Assembly: GCF_025024155.1 (NCBI RefSeq)
Contig: NW_026251715.1
Span: 310,001 to 374,000 of the forward strand
Length of the DNA: 64,000 nt
Reading direction: 5' to 3'
Source of the DNA: Gamsiella multidivaricata
Lineage: Eukaryota; Mortierellomycota; Mortierellomycetes; Mortierellales; Mortierellaceae
In this document: positions 33,181-45,029 of the stretch, piece by piece
Layout: every line of letters starts with the position of its first letter
Position numbering within the stretch: the first letter of the stretch is position 1
The notes under the pieces: generated by a model
Told to the model about the DNA's origin: nothing
Seen by the model: only the letters and a program-made list of their open reading frames with translations
The model's database searches: none
Program-made: the position numbers and the translations under genes

Positions 33181-33807
33181 GGGCTTTGTGTTAATGCTTG
33201 TGTACTGATTGTTGCTATGTGGATGTGAAAGGTTGATGTGTGATGGGGAAGCTGAATAAACAGAGGGCGGCAAGAGAAACAAACAAAAAAAAAATAAAAA
33301 AAATAAAATAAAGGGGAGGGGAAGTGGAGTTCGCTAGTAAAGTAATGCAGTATGGCGGAAGGTGCACTACATGCGAAAGCAGAAAGTGTCAATGGGTCGA
33401 TGAGCTGGACCTACTGAGGAGCGTCGAGGACGGGAGTGTAGCCGCCATATCAGAAATGCGTTTAGGAGCAGAGGCGAAGGATACGAAAAAAAACAAAACG
33501 AATGAAAGGGGGTCAGGTCGGTAGGTACCCACTGGACCAAAATTAAAATTAGCCCTGTTTGACATAGCTGCTAACTCCTGCTTAAGACACAAAAGAGCAG
33601 GAGTAGGGGGTTAACTCTAAGAGCACACTTTGCCAACAGGCGACAATCTTAACTAGCCCAGGCAGGGTTGCGAATCCAGGAGTCAGAAGCAGGTACGCAA
33701 AAGGCACACATGTTCTGATGGTAAAATAAAGAACACATCTCTGGGCGAAGTCGTTCTCAGTGAGATCCCCCGGTTTCTTATTATTGCAATTGCTTCTTAG
33801 TTTCGCG
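33181..33807. other. Intergenic between septin and TMEM70-like gene
   Basis: A/AT-rich leader-like DNA (A-runs at about 33286-33310) next to the septin start, then unique sequence. No gene is supported. Confidence 0.4.
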
Positions 33808-34809
33808 CTACTTTCCCTCGTTCTTGTCCTTGCCGGCATTGTCGTTCTGGTACTTGCTATGGGACAATCGGGACTGGTGTTCGATCTGATCCATCACAAA
33901 CGCAAAACTAGGATTGCTCAGCATCATCAGCTTATCCACACGATACGTCTCCTTCCTTGGCTGAGCAATCTGTCGCGCGTTTGATCCGGTTCTTGGCGGT
34001 GATGCTGGAGCCGAGGGTTGAGAGGGAGGCGTCGTTGCGGTAGTCGTGGTCCAGACGACAGACTTTTCCGTCTCCGACTTTACAAACAGATTCGTCGACA
34101 ACACCTGAGACTGAATTGGCATGCCTCGCCAAGACAGCTTTTCAAACGTCAGCTTCAGAGCATCCGTTGCCGAGACTTTGATCGCCTCAGGGATCTTTGT
34201 GGAGGCCGAGCCTTGCACGTGGATCTTTGTTACATCATTACGAAAGAGTGCGTGGAGGAGAACCGATGGCGATAGAGAAGCGACCCCAGCTAATTTTGCG
34301 ATATGCTTATTAATATACAATATATAACCCTGACATAAAGGCGATGATAGCAATTGACAACGGCAGTAGGGAGAAAAGGATACTAGCAGCACAGGACAAA
34401 GTGGCCTTACAGCTCGCGTCCATTGTAATCTCCCAAAATTTCCTTGTTAAAGCTACTTACCCATGATTGCCAAGAAATGTTCCGTGTTGCCGAGAAAGAG
34501 GGTTGCAGGCACAGCCATGCATCCACAGGCCCCAAAGACAAACGCCACGCCCTTGGCTTGACGCATTGATGCAGCATAGGGTCCGATATATGCTAATACA
34601 GAGTTGGCAGGGGCCATAAACGGATTTTTGATCTGCTTGGTCGGTGCTGTTGTTATTGCTGAACTGTTCTTAGCCACGAGGGAGGCCTTTCCGCGAGCAT
34701 ATTTACAGGAGGACGAGGTGGAAATGCTTCGGACTCTGTGAGTGATCTCTGAACGTGTGTGGGAGAGGGAATTCCTGATGGGCGCAAAGAGGGATGTAGA
34801 GGATGCCAT
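33808..34809 (-). CDS. TMEM70/TMEM186-like mitochondrial membrane protein
   Basis: A 276-residue product of two exons (34461-34809 and 33808-34289; donor GTAAGT, acceptor AATTAG, phase 1). The first 40 residues are Ser/Arg/Thr-rich with almost no acidic residues (SLSHTRSEITHRVRSISTSS), a typical mitochondrial presequence. A helical hairpin follows: VLAYIGPYAASMRQAKG, then hydrophobic VAFVFGACGCMAVPATLFLG, then AGVASLSPSVLLHALFRNDV after the junction. This two-helix arrangement with an upstream Y-x-G-P element and the following VTKIHV strand is the TMEM70/TMEM186/TMEM223 pattern. Members help assemble respiratory complexes and ATP synthase. The C-terminal 100 residues are polar and variable. 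Family call is by pattern; which paralogue it is cannot be decided. Confidence 0.7.
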
Positions 34810-35347
34810 GGTCGAGGCGGTAGGTAATTCCAGCCGGGGAGGGCGCGATCCAGCACAAACCAACAACAACAGGCGCCGTAACTCTGTAGATTGAAAAGCG
34901 TCCTTTGTCCTTACACAGGTCCACAGCTGCTTTGCCCTGCTTCCCCTTCTTGCATAAAACGAGTTTTCTTTCTCTTTTTTTCCTCTCTCACCCTCCGTCC
35001 CCGAACTTTGTTCGCCCACCCAGCTTCGTTTCCCCTCCTCTCTTGTTCTCCATTACCATTGCGCATCTCATCCCCACTCCTTTTCGTCCTAGATCTAGTC
35101 TTACGCATCGACTGGCTGGATTGCAACTCTCCCTTTGTGTGACAGCAGCCGAAGTTCACCACCATATTTCGTCAGACTCGAGTACCGACCGACGGACCGT
35201 TGCACCGAACGTTCATTATTACCCCACAGTCCCGTTCCCGAGCTGTAGCCCCATAGAAGGCTTCGCTTCGCTCTTAGCACGTCCCCGGTCTTCATATCTA
35301 CATCTATACAGCAATCAAAGTCAATCGGAAGCAATTGCCAATCCCTT
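34810..35347. other. Divergent promoter region (TMEM70-like / BEM46)
   Basis: Head-to-head intergenic region of about 540 bp. It is rich in C/T on the plus strand (TCTCTTTTTTTCC, CCCTCCGT), a composition common in fungal 5' leaders. No gene is supported. Confidence 0.5.
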
Positions 35348-35594
35348 ATGACATCCTATCTGCCTTGGTACCTGTCCTACTCCCTCGCAGCAGCGGCCGT
35401 GGCGGTGCTCAGTGGCGGAGCACTGCTCTACCACTACCAATGCGAAATCATTTACCCCGCCAACTTTCCAGAGGGCTCAAGAACGCATGCATGTATCGTT
35501 TCACTACATCCTTCACCCCACGTCCCATTCCATCTCTTTTCTCGCTGGCTCTTTTCCTTCGTACTACATTCAAGAGCACCAGTCGACTCACACT

Positions 35595-35628
<34 letters not shown>

Positions 35629-36912
35629 CCTTCTTTCGACAACAGGTCGCAAAACCATCGCAGTACGGTTTACCGTACGAAGAGCTAACGCTGATCACTC
35701 CAGACAGAGTCAAGATCAAGGCCTATCTGATCAAGCACCCTGACGACTCTGTGGCTCGCACGCGACCTACCATCCTTTATCTTCATGTACGTGTACTCAA
35801 TCTTGTATAACACAGCTAAATCTCTGCAGGGCGTATATTTGATATTCCGGGCAAAAAAAAACCTGCAGACGCTGATTTGTTGATGGTAATTAAGTCTTAT
35901 GAACTAACCTTCAACCTTCAAATTGTCTTTGATGTCGATATCTGCGAAATGATTCGATAGGCGAATGCTGGAAATATGGGCCATCGTCTGTCGATCGCAG
36001 ATGTGTTCTACCGGGAGTTTGGATGCAATGTCTTCATGCTGTCCTACCGCGGGTAAGTTTACAGGGGCAATAAAAAAAAAAAAGGTGCAGCTGTCAATTT
36101 GTCGACCCGTTTCATGGTTCTAAATACAAAAAGATCTTGTCAACGAAATAAAAAATAAAAAAAAAACTATAGATACGGACTGAGCGAAGGAAGTCCGTCT
36201 GAGAAGGGACTGAGGATAGACGCTCAGGTAAGTGCATATGCTGCATAATGAACGTGGTCGAATTTGATGCATCGCAGAGTAACTGACACGACGCGCTTTG
36301 TGAAATGTTAGACCGCACTTGACTACATCAAGAAACACCCAGTGATCGCGGAGACGAAGCTGATTGCATATGGTCAATCCATTGGGGGCGCTGTTTCGAT
36401 CGACATTGTCGCCAGGAACGAGGATCAATTCTCAGGATTGATCATTGAGAACACGTTCTTGAGCCTTGTAAAATAACTCACCTTGCAGTCTTTCCAAATA
36501 CTCTGTAAACGTGTACGCTAAAAGTATCCTTTGCTGATGATAATCCTTTCCTCTCTCTCTCTCTTTTTTTTTTTTTTTTTTTTTTTTTTTCGAACGATCT
36601 TTATCCTCATAGCCAAAAGTGATTCCTCACGTCCTGCCGATGATCAGCCGAGTCGCATTCCTCTGCCACCAGATCTGGAACTCTGAGCAAATGATTCAGC
36701 GGATCAACCGGTCGCCGGTCTTGTTCCTCTCGGGCCGGAAGGACGAACTCATCCCACCCGCACATATGAAGGAGCTCCATCGGCTCTTGGACACGACCGG
36801 AGAATCCGTCTGGCGCGAATTCCCAGATGGTACTCATAATGATACCTGTTTGAAGCCCGGATACTTTGAGGCAATCAAGGCTTTTTTGGATGGTATCATG
36901 GGGCGCAAATGA
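35348..36912 (+). CDS. BEM46: Alpha/beta hydrolase of the BEM46/ABHD13 family
   Basis: Membrane-anchored serine hydrolase, probably ER-associated as in fungal Bem46. Exons: about 35348-35488, 35646-35786, 35961-36052, 36173-36227, 36312-36467 and 36613-36912. The N-terminus has one hydrophobic helix (YSLAAAAVAVLSGGALLYHY). Then come YGLPYEELTLITPDRVK, ILYLHANAGNMGHR (oxyanion region), MLSYRGYGLSEGSPSEKGL, nucleophile elbow AYGQSIGGA, ENTFLS, FLSGRKDELIPP (acid) and PDGTHND (His). The catalytic Ser, Asp and His are all present. Exon 1's end is ambiguous: a GCATGT site after 35488 or a weak GTTTCA site after 35497 both keep frame. Introns 1 and 5 carry long T-runs. The substrate of this family is unknown. 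Confidence 0.9.
35598..35628 (+). repeat. T31 homopolymer near the acceptor of BEM46 intron 1
   Basis: Thirty-one T just upstream (17 nt) of the acceptor of intron 1, so it would act as, or overlap, the polypyrimidine tract. A second run of 27 T lies at 36564-36590 in intron 5 after a CT repeat. Confidence 0.9.
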
Positions 36913-37100
36913 GGCCAAGGGACGAAGTCGGAGGTGATCGTAAGGAGCGTGTGAAGCGATCCATTCATTGTTTGAAGTACCATGCGTAGCAAATTATCAT
37001 AATAAAAAACGGTAACAACATAATATGTACATCTCAACAGCTCCTCTGTATATTTGTCGCGCGCTCGATGGGTATTTTTTATATATGTGGACCATTCATG

Positions 37101-37887
37101 CTATGAGATGACGCAGCAGCATGTCCGTGAACAGGTACGGTCTTTCACAACATATTCCTCCACATGTTTCGCTCGAGCTTTTGCCACCTCCAGCCGCTCT
37201 TCTCTCTGCTCCTCGTCCTCATCCTGGCCTTCTTCTTCTTCACTCTCTGATGACGATCTCGACGGTCGATGGATGGAACTGGTGCCATATGTGGCGTTGT
37301 GATATCGAGATTGTGCTTGCGAAGTTACTGCAGGTTTTGAGGAGGATGCTGTTGATTTGTTGTTCCAGAGTAGCCAGAGCCCTTCATCGGCCTCTTCTTG
37401 CCCTGCCTGAATTTCGTCCGCATCCAAGTCTAGTGCTCCCTGGGGTTGTTGCCCTGGGGCCTCTGTTAAGGAGGATAAGAAGATAGACGATAAGACGGTT
37501 TAGAGGCAGGTAGGCAGGTAGGTAGGTAGGTGGGTAGGTAGACAGCCAACAAAAACATTACATCTCATATATATAACTAATTATCTTTACCATGTTGATG
37601 CTGATGATGCCTTGAAGGCCTGTCATTTCTCTTCTTGATGCTGTCGAGCTTTGCCTCTGCGAACAATGATAAGATCGGATGAAATGGTCAGAATAGCGGG
37701 AAACAAAAAAAAAAAAAAAAAAAAAGACTAATGGAGGATGTTTTTTCTCATCGGCGTGAAGAGTCGAATTACCGAGTCGTTCTACATGTAATTCTGATTC
37801 CGAGCGCAATGACCATTCCGGTGCCTTGGTAGTGGCGGTCGATTCAAGTTCTGGCCAGGATGTTGAGGCCATGGGTGCGGTGTTCAT
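37101..37887 (-). CDS. Small charged protein ending in a CAAX prenylation box
   Basis: 180 residues from exons 37773-37887, 37591-37656 and 37462-37101; all donors are GT and acceptors AG, phase 1. The N-terminus is polar (MNTAPMASTSWPELESTATT). Residues 39-60 are basic and His-rich (EAKLDSIKKRNDRPSRHHQH). The middle is low-complexity. The C-terminal third is a long charged helix (SSESEEEEGQDEDEEQREER, EVAKARAKHVEEYVV) ending RTCSRTCCCVIS. The terminal CVIS fits a farnesylation CAAX motif, and the preceding cysteines could be palmitoylated, so membrane attachment is likely. No GTP-binding motifs exist, so it is not a Ras-type protein. I do not recognise the family. Conservation of the C-terminus would be the deciding test of a real gene. 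Confidence 0.65.
37505..37542 (+). repeat. GGTA/GGCA tetranucleotide repeat in an intron
   Basis: Tandem GGCAGGTA / GGTA units lie within the second intron of the CAAX gene (CTACC units on its sense strand). Confidence 0.8.
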
Positions 37888-38056
37888 CAGATGTGTGATT
37901 GCTTTTGCGGAGAAAAAGAGAAGGATATTTAAAGGTGTGTAGATTAACTTTATTTTTTATTATTTTGAGACAGTGGTATGTAGAGAATGTATGGTACATG
38001 AAAATAAAATAAAATAAAAAATCCAAATGACAGGGGAGGGGGGAACTCCCCCAGCT

Positions 38057-39681
38057 TTACTGCAGCCGCCAGATATCGTCCGAGAAGGGTGGTTTCTGTG
38101 CACAGATGACCTTCATGATCAGCTCCGCATTCTCCACAGCGCATTCCATCTTCATCAACGCAATTGTCTCCTCAAAGATCCCTTCCTCCAGTCGGTTCGT
38201 CTCGATGATCTCCTCTCTCAAAGACTCGACCATGTCCAGATACGATCGCATCGCAATATGACCCCTACGTCCTGCCCATTCGCCCAATGGGATCCCGTAC
38301 TCGTAACACTCCACGTTAATCAATCCAGCACCCAGAATCGTCGGCATCAGAGCCTCGACCATCTGTACCGGGTTCAGTCCCGAGCTCAACGCGGCCTTCT
38401 CGACCCATCTGTTCACCTTGAGCGACTCGATGCCGGCTCGTACGATCATCCCGTTGCATTCCGCCAGTTGGATCCATCCGCCCGGTCGGGTCAGTCTGCC
38501 CAATTCTGCAAAGTGTGGTGTCCATTCCAGAATCGGGATCCTGAACGCACCTAGACGCTGGTGAACCAGATCAAATTCGCCTTCCTGGTCCTTGACATCC
38601 CGTAATTTGAATCGACAGTTCTCGGGTAGGCGCTGAGGTAACTGTGATGCGTCCAATGTGGGATCAAGAGCGTAGACGATGGTGCGCGGGTATTTGAGTG
38701 CAAGGTCCTGATGACAGCAGAAATAAATAAATAAAAACTAGTCAGAAATGTGATAAAAGGCACCAAAAAAATAGCATCATATCAGGGGGAGGGGGAGCTT
38801 TCGCGCGTACCATGGCCCATTCTCCTGAAGTGCAATTGATGTCGATCGCTCTCCGGAAAGGTTTTGCTACTGGAGCCATGAGATCCAGCTCGTATGTAAT
38901 CCGATTCCAATAAAACGGACTAAGAAGGAGTCAAAATAGGAGTCGATACAGTTAGTGACGCGGTTGGATGACGAAAAAAAAAAAAAAAAAAAAAGAAAAA
39001 GAAAAAGAAAAAGAAAAAGAAAAGTGTCATTACCTGTCCGTCTGGTCGAGCTCATCAGGCACTACGGGTATAATCCATCCAGGAATGCTCGTGTCTGGGT
39101 TGAAAGTCAAGGCCTTGGCTACTGCACCCAGCCATCGATAAATGCGTTCCCGCTTCTCAGTCTCTTTTGGGTTTGTTGGGTATTGTTTGGCAAGGCGTGC
39201 AAACACCTGATCTGATCCCAAGGGCCGGTTCAATGACGATGCACTAGTCTCGATTAAAGGTCCTGCATTGGCGAAAATTTCTGACGCCCTGGGTATTGGT
39301 GCCGGTGTGTTCAGTTTGGTGCTGTTAATAATATTGCTGCCACTCGGGAAGTTGTAGTCGTTTATCACCCGTGTATCAGGGTTGGTCTGCCTATTTTGTG
39401 TGAGCCCTGGAAGGCCTGAGGAGGACAGCCGTGGACCGAAGGGTGGCTCAACATAGTCTTGCTGATGTGGATATCGTGTGACTCCGCTACTGAGCTGTCC
39501 AGAGTTCGTGCTCTCTTTCATGCCAATTGTCAAAGTTGCTAATGACGGTATCCTTTTGTCAACCATATTTGCTTCGTCGTCTCTGCGACCGCCCGTGGGA
39601 GCCGGCGAAGCGGCGGAGATGCGCGGATACTGAGGATATTGTTGGTGTGGTTGAAAGGTCGAGGGAGGCGCTACATACATT

Positions 39682-39717
<36 letters not shown>

Positions 39718-40301
39718 GCGACGAGTGGCTGAACATGGGAAGACATCCGTCCATGCGGATGGCGAGGCGAAGTAGGTCTTGAGTCGCCCTCAAGCTGCTG
39801 CTGATATGAATACATCATCTCCTGGTTCGCACCGTAGCCACCTTGATCGATCCCAGACGTGCCCACGTAATTATGTGATATCCCTGACGTCCTTAATGCT
39901 CCGCTGTTGCTCATGCCATTCGAGGTAGAAGTGCCATAGCCCATTATCCCACCGCCCGCGCCGCCTGGTGGCGCTCTCTTGACCCTGCTTCCATATTGCA
40001 GCTGTAGATTTGAATCAGACGGCATTTTTTGCTGATCCAGCCGCCCTGGGCTGGAGAGATTTGTGTGGTACGGACCGCCAGGAAACTCTGGCCGCACTAG
40101 ATGGGGCATTTGTCCTTGAGCGTAGCAGTGTCCGCTGTCGTTGGCTATGACCACCGGGCCAGGGAAGGCGTCTGAGGACGAGACCCGGTTGTAGTTGCCG
40201 CTGCTCTGTCGTGAGTGGTGGGACTGATCCAGGGTACGGCTGCTGTGCTTGGCATGTTTCGCGGAGGTGCCGCCAGAGTGGCGGGATTTGCTGTTTCCCA
40301 T
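38057..40301 (-). CDS. SAM-dependent methyltransferase with N-myristoylation signal and polyQ region
   Basis: 675 residues from exons 39034-40301, 38811-38919 and 38057-38707. The N-terminus MGNSKSRHSGG fits an N-myristoylation signal (Gly2, Ser at position 6). Residues 2-320 are disordered, with a Q12 tract. The C-terminal 300 residues form a class I methyltransferase. YRWLGAVAKALTFNPDTSI leads in; the SAM-binding strand is RRAIDINCTSGEWAMDLALK (motif I, with CTSGEW in place of the usual GxGxG); then TIVYALDPTLD (acidic end of strand 2), LRDVKDQEGEFDLVHQR, and LTRPGGWIQLAEC (post-motif). This layout is found in large fungal LaeA-like and other orphan methyltransferases; the substrate is unknown. 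Start ATG 40301 is supported by the Met-Gly context. Intron 1 contains A21 followed by GAAAAA units. Confidence 0.85.
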
Positions 40302-41005
40302 TGGCTGCGTTCTCTTTGCCTGTGTTTGGATAGTTTGGGTACGGAGAGGATGGGTGCGGTTGGAGGGCGCGGGTGGAGGGTGCGGGTGCGATAATGCTCT
40401 GCCGCCCTTGTTTCCCTATGGCTCGGTCGTTCACAGGGTCCAGCAGAAGGAGGGAGCAGCAATTGGTCGCAGCAAAGGCAGGCTAGGACAGGGTATAAAT
40501 AGGCCGAGGACTGCGAATGGGGGGAGGTGGTGTAAGCTGGACAGGACTTCAAATGAAACGCCTGGTTCTTCCGCGGGAGAGGTGGGGGGTGAGGGGTGGG
40601 GTTTGGGACTGGCTGGGGCAGCAGGACCGAGGGCCGAAACAAAGACAGGAAGTGGGTGCGGAGGAGCGTGGAGGAGTGTGAGAAAGTAAAGAGGTATGGA
40701 GGGGATCGGGTGTCGGCTGTGGAGATGGGGAATGAGAGACAGAAGAGAATGAGCGAATGGGGAGAGTAAGACAGAGGGAAGCGACTAAAGAGGGAGGGGC
40801 GTGCAACAGAAGACAGCAACGACGGACGGGGAGAGGAGGGAGAGCGTAAAACTTTAAATGGGTTCACAACGGCAGTTGGCGCTGAGGAAGGACTCGCTTG
40901 GTCAAAGTGGTGTGGAGCTGGAGACGGAGAGGGGCGGGCTTGAGGGGAGGACGGACCAGCAGACCAGGGAGGAGAGGAGAGAAAGGGGAAAGCAAGAATG
41001 GAGGG

Positions 41006-41071
41006 GGAGAGAGAGAGAGAAAGAGAGAAAGAGAGAAAGAAAGAGAGAGAGAGAAAGAAAGAGAGAGAGAG

Positions 41072-41154
<83 letters not shown>
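41006..41154 (+). repeat. (GA)n / GAAAGA microsatellite, about 150 bp
   Basis: Begins as mixed GAGAGAAA units and becomes a pure GA tract of roughly 70 bp. It lies about 0.7 kb upstream of the methyltransferase start; on that gene's sense strand it is CT-rich. Confidence 0.95.
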
Positions 41155-41157
<3 letters not shown>

Positions 41158-41613
41158 AAGACCGCCTCTGGTTCGTTTCGCTCGTGTGTGAAATAGGATT
41201 CAGGCACACATAGACGCAAGAGTACAGAGGACACAAGGGCCGCGACTGCAATTTATTGACTTAATGGAGATTGACAACCACAAAGGACACAAAGGACACT
41301 GCTGCAACACGTCTTCATTTGTACCCCGGCGTCGATGGGGGAACGATTAAAGACGCATGTAGCCCTGTTTTTGTACATCCATCCACAAGAACAAGCGCTA
41401 GAGTTTAACTCGGCCACGATAAGCGCAAAGTGCTCTCACTTGTTCCCCCACCCCCACTCATCTCTTCTTTTGTCCCATCTACATGGAGCTTTTTTTTTCT
41501 TTTTTTTCTTTTTGTTCATCTGGTGGGTTGTGCCTTCAAGAAGAGGGGAGAATCATGCCATGACATGCCATGGCCCTGCCGAGATGATAAGAAGGAGAAG
41601 TGCGTGAATCGCA

Positions 41614-41616
<3 letters not shown>

Positions 41617-41667
<51 letters not shown>
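41617..41667 (+). repeat. (GA)n microsatellite, second array
   Basis: A pure AG/GA tract of about 50 bp, 460 bp beyond the first array. Confidence 0.95.
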
Positions 41668-41672
<5 letters not shown>

Positions 41673-44600
41673 CAGACCATCTTTCATGAAGTGTAGACGG
41701 GACAGGGTCTCGGGCTTTTTAGCATTGATGCTTGCGGACCTGAAAAAAATAATAATTTATTAAGCTGAAACTGGGTGCATCGGACATATCGCAGCGAAAG
41801 TCCGCCGAGCCCCTGCAGGCTGCAGATGGCGACCAGCTGGTGAACAGACGGCAGAATACAAACGTGGAAGGCACACCGCCTGTGGTCGCACAAAGATAAG
41901 GCTCACAAAGACAGCACAACGTGCTGAGCCTTTGTCTCTGCGCTCGCGTGGCTTGCAGGGTGCGTGGGTCCACTCTTTCCATCCCAATCATCCCCAGCGC
42001 CTCTGGCCACACCACACGCATCCGACATTGCCCAAGTGGCTCTCAAAGGACGCCACGTTCCTGTACGAGGGATCCGTGCACGGACCAAGGGCGACCTGGG
42101 CTACACTCGACCAAGCAACAACGGGCATGTCGATCTCATATTCCTCAGGCTTCATACCCTACCTGTTGTCTTTAACGAAATATAGCAGAGATGTGGACAG
42201 CAGCATCCTCAAAGCACATCGCTTAGATACTCCGCCTACGCCTTCCAACTCTATGATCCAACATCCAACCTGTGAAACCCTTCCTTCTGACTGGGCTTGA
42301 AATCAGCGCAAACATCCCGTGAGTTGTAAATACACCCCGGCGAGTACTGGTAGATTGCGATATCATGCACTGCGCGTTGTTAACCAGCGTAGATCGCATG
42401 CTTTTTTTTTTTTTTTTTGTATACCTGTAGTCCCCGTAATCATGTATAAGCTATTGGTAATTTTCCCAACCCGTTGGTTTCGTTCTCGTCTCACTACGGT
42501 CCGCCTTATGGAACAGGGCGAGGTCGGGTCGGGTTGGACTCAATATCCCTGCAACGTCCTCCATGTTGACAGGAATAGAAAAAAGTGGCCAGAAACAACA
42601 GGACAGGTCAAAGAAAAATGTAATGTCAAAAGTGGAACTCAACAACTGGCTAAAATAAAACCAGCGCCATCAGAAACGCATAAAAGTACTGGCCTCAGTA
42701 AGATGCTCCGTTTCCCTCCAGACTGAGCAAAGTCTTATGCCCCTACCCTCTCGATATCATTATTGAGCAATATGCAAAATTATATCAGAGGAAGAGGCAG
42801 GAGCCCAACAGCCATAAAAAAGAGAAAAGTGGCAATACATGCCAGTTGGCCGAAACCCTTTAGATGACCATTGTGAATCGTATTCCGAATCATGCTGATA
42901 TAATGAGCGACGAAGTTCATTTTCTGGTTCTTTGCCTGGTATCAAGTACCGGGGGACATTTTTGACCATGCGTCAACGACGCGGTTGTCAGGATCATATA
43001 GATCTCGAGCTCGATGTTGATTGTTGCGATGAGAGGAGGATGGTCCCAAGGGGAGAGACAGTGAGAATGATAACAAAGCTGGACAAACGGGTAGTGGTGA
43101 AATACCGCGAAGAATCGGCACAAGTTAACAATATAATTATCATTGCCTCGGTTGACATGCTTGTGGCTACCTGGAAGACGCGTATCCTTGGTGAAGCATC
43201 ACCACAAACAACCACGCTGTGTGTGTGTAGATGTGCGCACGGTCGTTTGTTGAACTGTCGATTTTCGCATTGAGCAGGACCAACGGCATCAGCACAGCAA
43301 AGATTCACAACGTTTGCTAGTCTAACGGGTCCAGTGGCTTTGGCTCCAAGTCGGTGTCGGTGCCTATCAGAACCCGTCCTCGCGTCATCGCGCATAAACA
43401 GACAGGCTAAACACACTCACGCTCACACTTTTACATAAAGGCACACCCATATTCTGCTTCAGTCCAAGGGGAAAAGTATCGTATTACGACATGCATCCAC
43501 TATTTATATCTGCACCCCACACCCCACCGCTCCCCAAGCACCAACAGTATACCGCGCCAACGACCCTTTTTTCATCTCAGTACGCGCATCTCCGACTGGA
43601 AGTTGACTTGCAGCCCCGCATTGAATATTTGTCAGGTACGTGTCCTCCCAGCCCTGCCTTGTCGCCTTCCCCCGCGCCCGCCTTCGCCCTCTCTTTCTCT
43701 AGTCTCCCATCTCCCGTCCTGGTCTTTCTCATTATCCCTGCAGTCATGTAGAACAAAAAGAACCCCTTCTGTGCCACCTTTTTCGCCCTCTTCCCCCTTC
43801 GTCCCTTGTATCCGCATTCCAGTAGTGCTATCTATCTTCGTATGCGCCATTCAGTTCCAGTAAATTCGACGCCTATCTACGGTAGTACAACAGTACGCAC
43901 ACAGCCCTACATGTGCACGCCGTTGGCGGAAAGACGGGCCGACAAATGGTGCAAATCCACACTAAGGAGAATAATGCAGTTGAGGGGATGAGCCGTGGTA
44001 GTCCGCATACCCCTTGTCAATTGCATAGGCTGAGAGGGAAAAATCATTCGGAACATTGTATGGTCGGGGGAAGGGGAGGCTGTCGCATGTGGGTGAACTG
44101 TCCCTTCCTCCTCTTGCGACACCGGGATGGATTCTTCTTATGCCAGTGTGCTCCATACAAAATCCATGTCTAGGCCATAAATTGTATCCATAGAATACTG
44201 AATATTGAGTTGATGATAAATTAGAGGGATGGATGGTTGGTTGGATGCATGCCTGATGCTGACCCAATAATGCATGCGGAAAAAAGATAAATGCCCGCTT
44301 GGCTTCAATGCATTGGGCCCCCTTCCTAACCACCAGCATCCCGACCCTTACAATATCTACTACGTTTTTACAGCACTACAGCCAGACAGACTGGGTCAGA
44401 CCAGAAGAAGAGGGACAGAGGAAAAAATTTCTGGAGGAAATGTTTCAATGCAATTAATTTTCTCTTTGAATCGTTAAATCGCTGAACGCCAAAGAGGAGG
44501 ATCTTCGTTTTCTTCCTCCAGTCTTTTCTCCGACTACCTGCAGCGGGGAGACCGTGTAAATGATATCGCCGACTCTGCCTGCGGACTAAATCCTTTCTTT

Positions 44601-45029
44601 CCTTTATCTACCTCCCTCTTTCCGTCTTCCTCCTCCTCTTCCTTCGTTGTCTTCCCTCCCCTCATCCTCCTCACCATCTTCTCGTGTTTGTTTGTTTGTC
44701 TGTCGTTGTTCCCTGTTGCTTCCTCTGGCGATCTTCGTTCAACCGCACGTTACACACAGCACACGTCCCTCAATCTCAAGAACACTCCAAGCCCTCCTCT
44801 TTGTCGAGCAATTGTCCACTCCATCCACTGTCTTTCTACATCTTCTTCAACCGCCATCAAAGGACGACCTTTTCGCGTCCTACAATTGCAAAAAATAATT
44901 CTCTTTCATTACAACAGTCGAAGGCTATTCCTTTCTCAAGACATCGAGTCAGTCTCCCTTTATTTTGCAATTTCCCCTTCTCGGACAATCTCACTCCCTC
45001 GACATCCCGCCATTTCACACAGCTGTAGG

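Larger units (their letters stand above)
40302..45029. other. Long divergent intergenic region with (GA)n arrays
   Basis: About 4.7 kb between the methyltransferase and the membrane-protein gene. It holds two GA/AG simple-sequence arrays and T-runs at about 41491-41511 and 42401-42418. From about 44,480 to 45,029 it is strongly pyrimidine-rich on the plus strand, which reads as the leader of the next gene. Open frames around 40.9-41.2 kb are artefacts of the GA repeat. The interval 42.3-43.4 kb has frames without recognisable motifs. Confidence 0.45.

Noticed and set aside
40858..41251. Long open frames of RE/KE or LS dipeptides around 40.9-41.2 kb on both strands
   Set aside because: They are translations of the (GA)n microsatellite; no splice sites or family motifs.
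44688..45029. In-frame N-terminal extension of the polytopic membrane protein
   Set aside because: Composition is pyrimidine-rich leader-like (Ser/Leu/Pro/His) with no domain; the ATG at 45030 begins the protein-like part.
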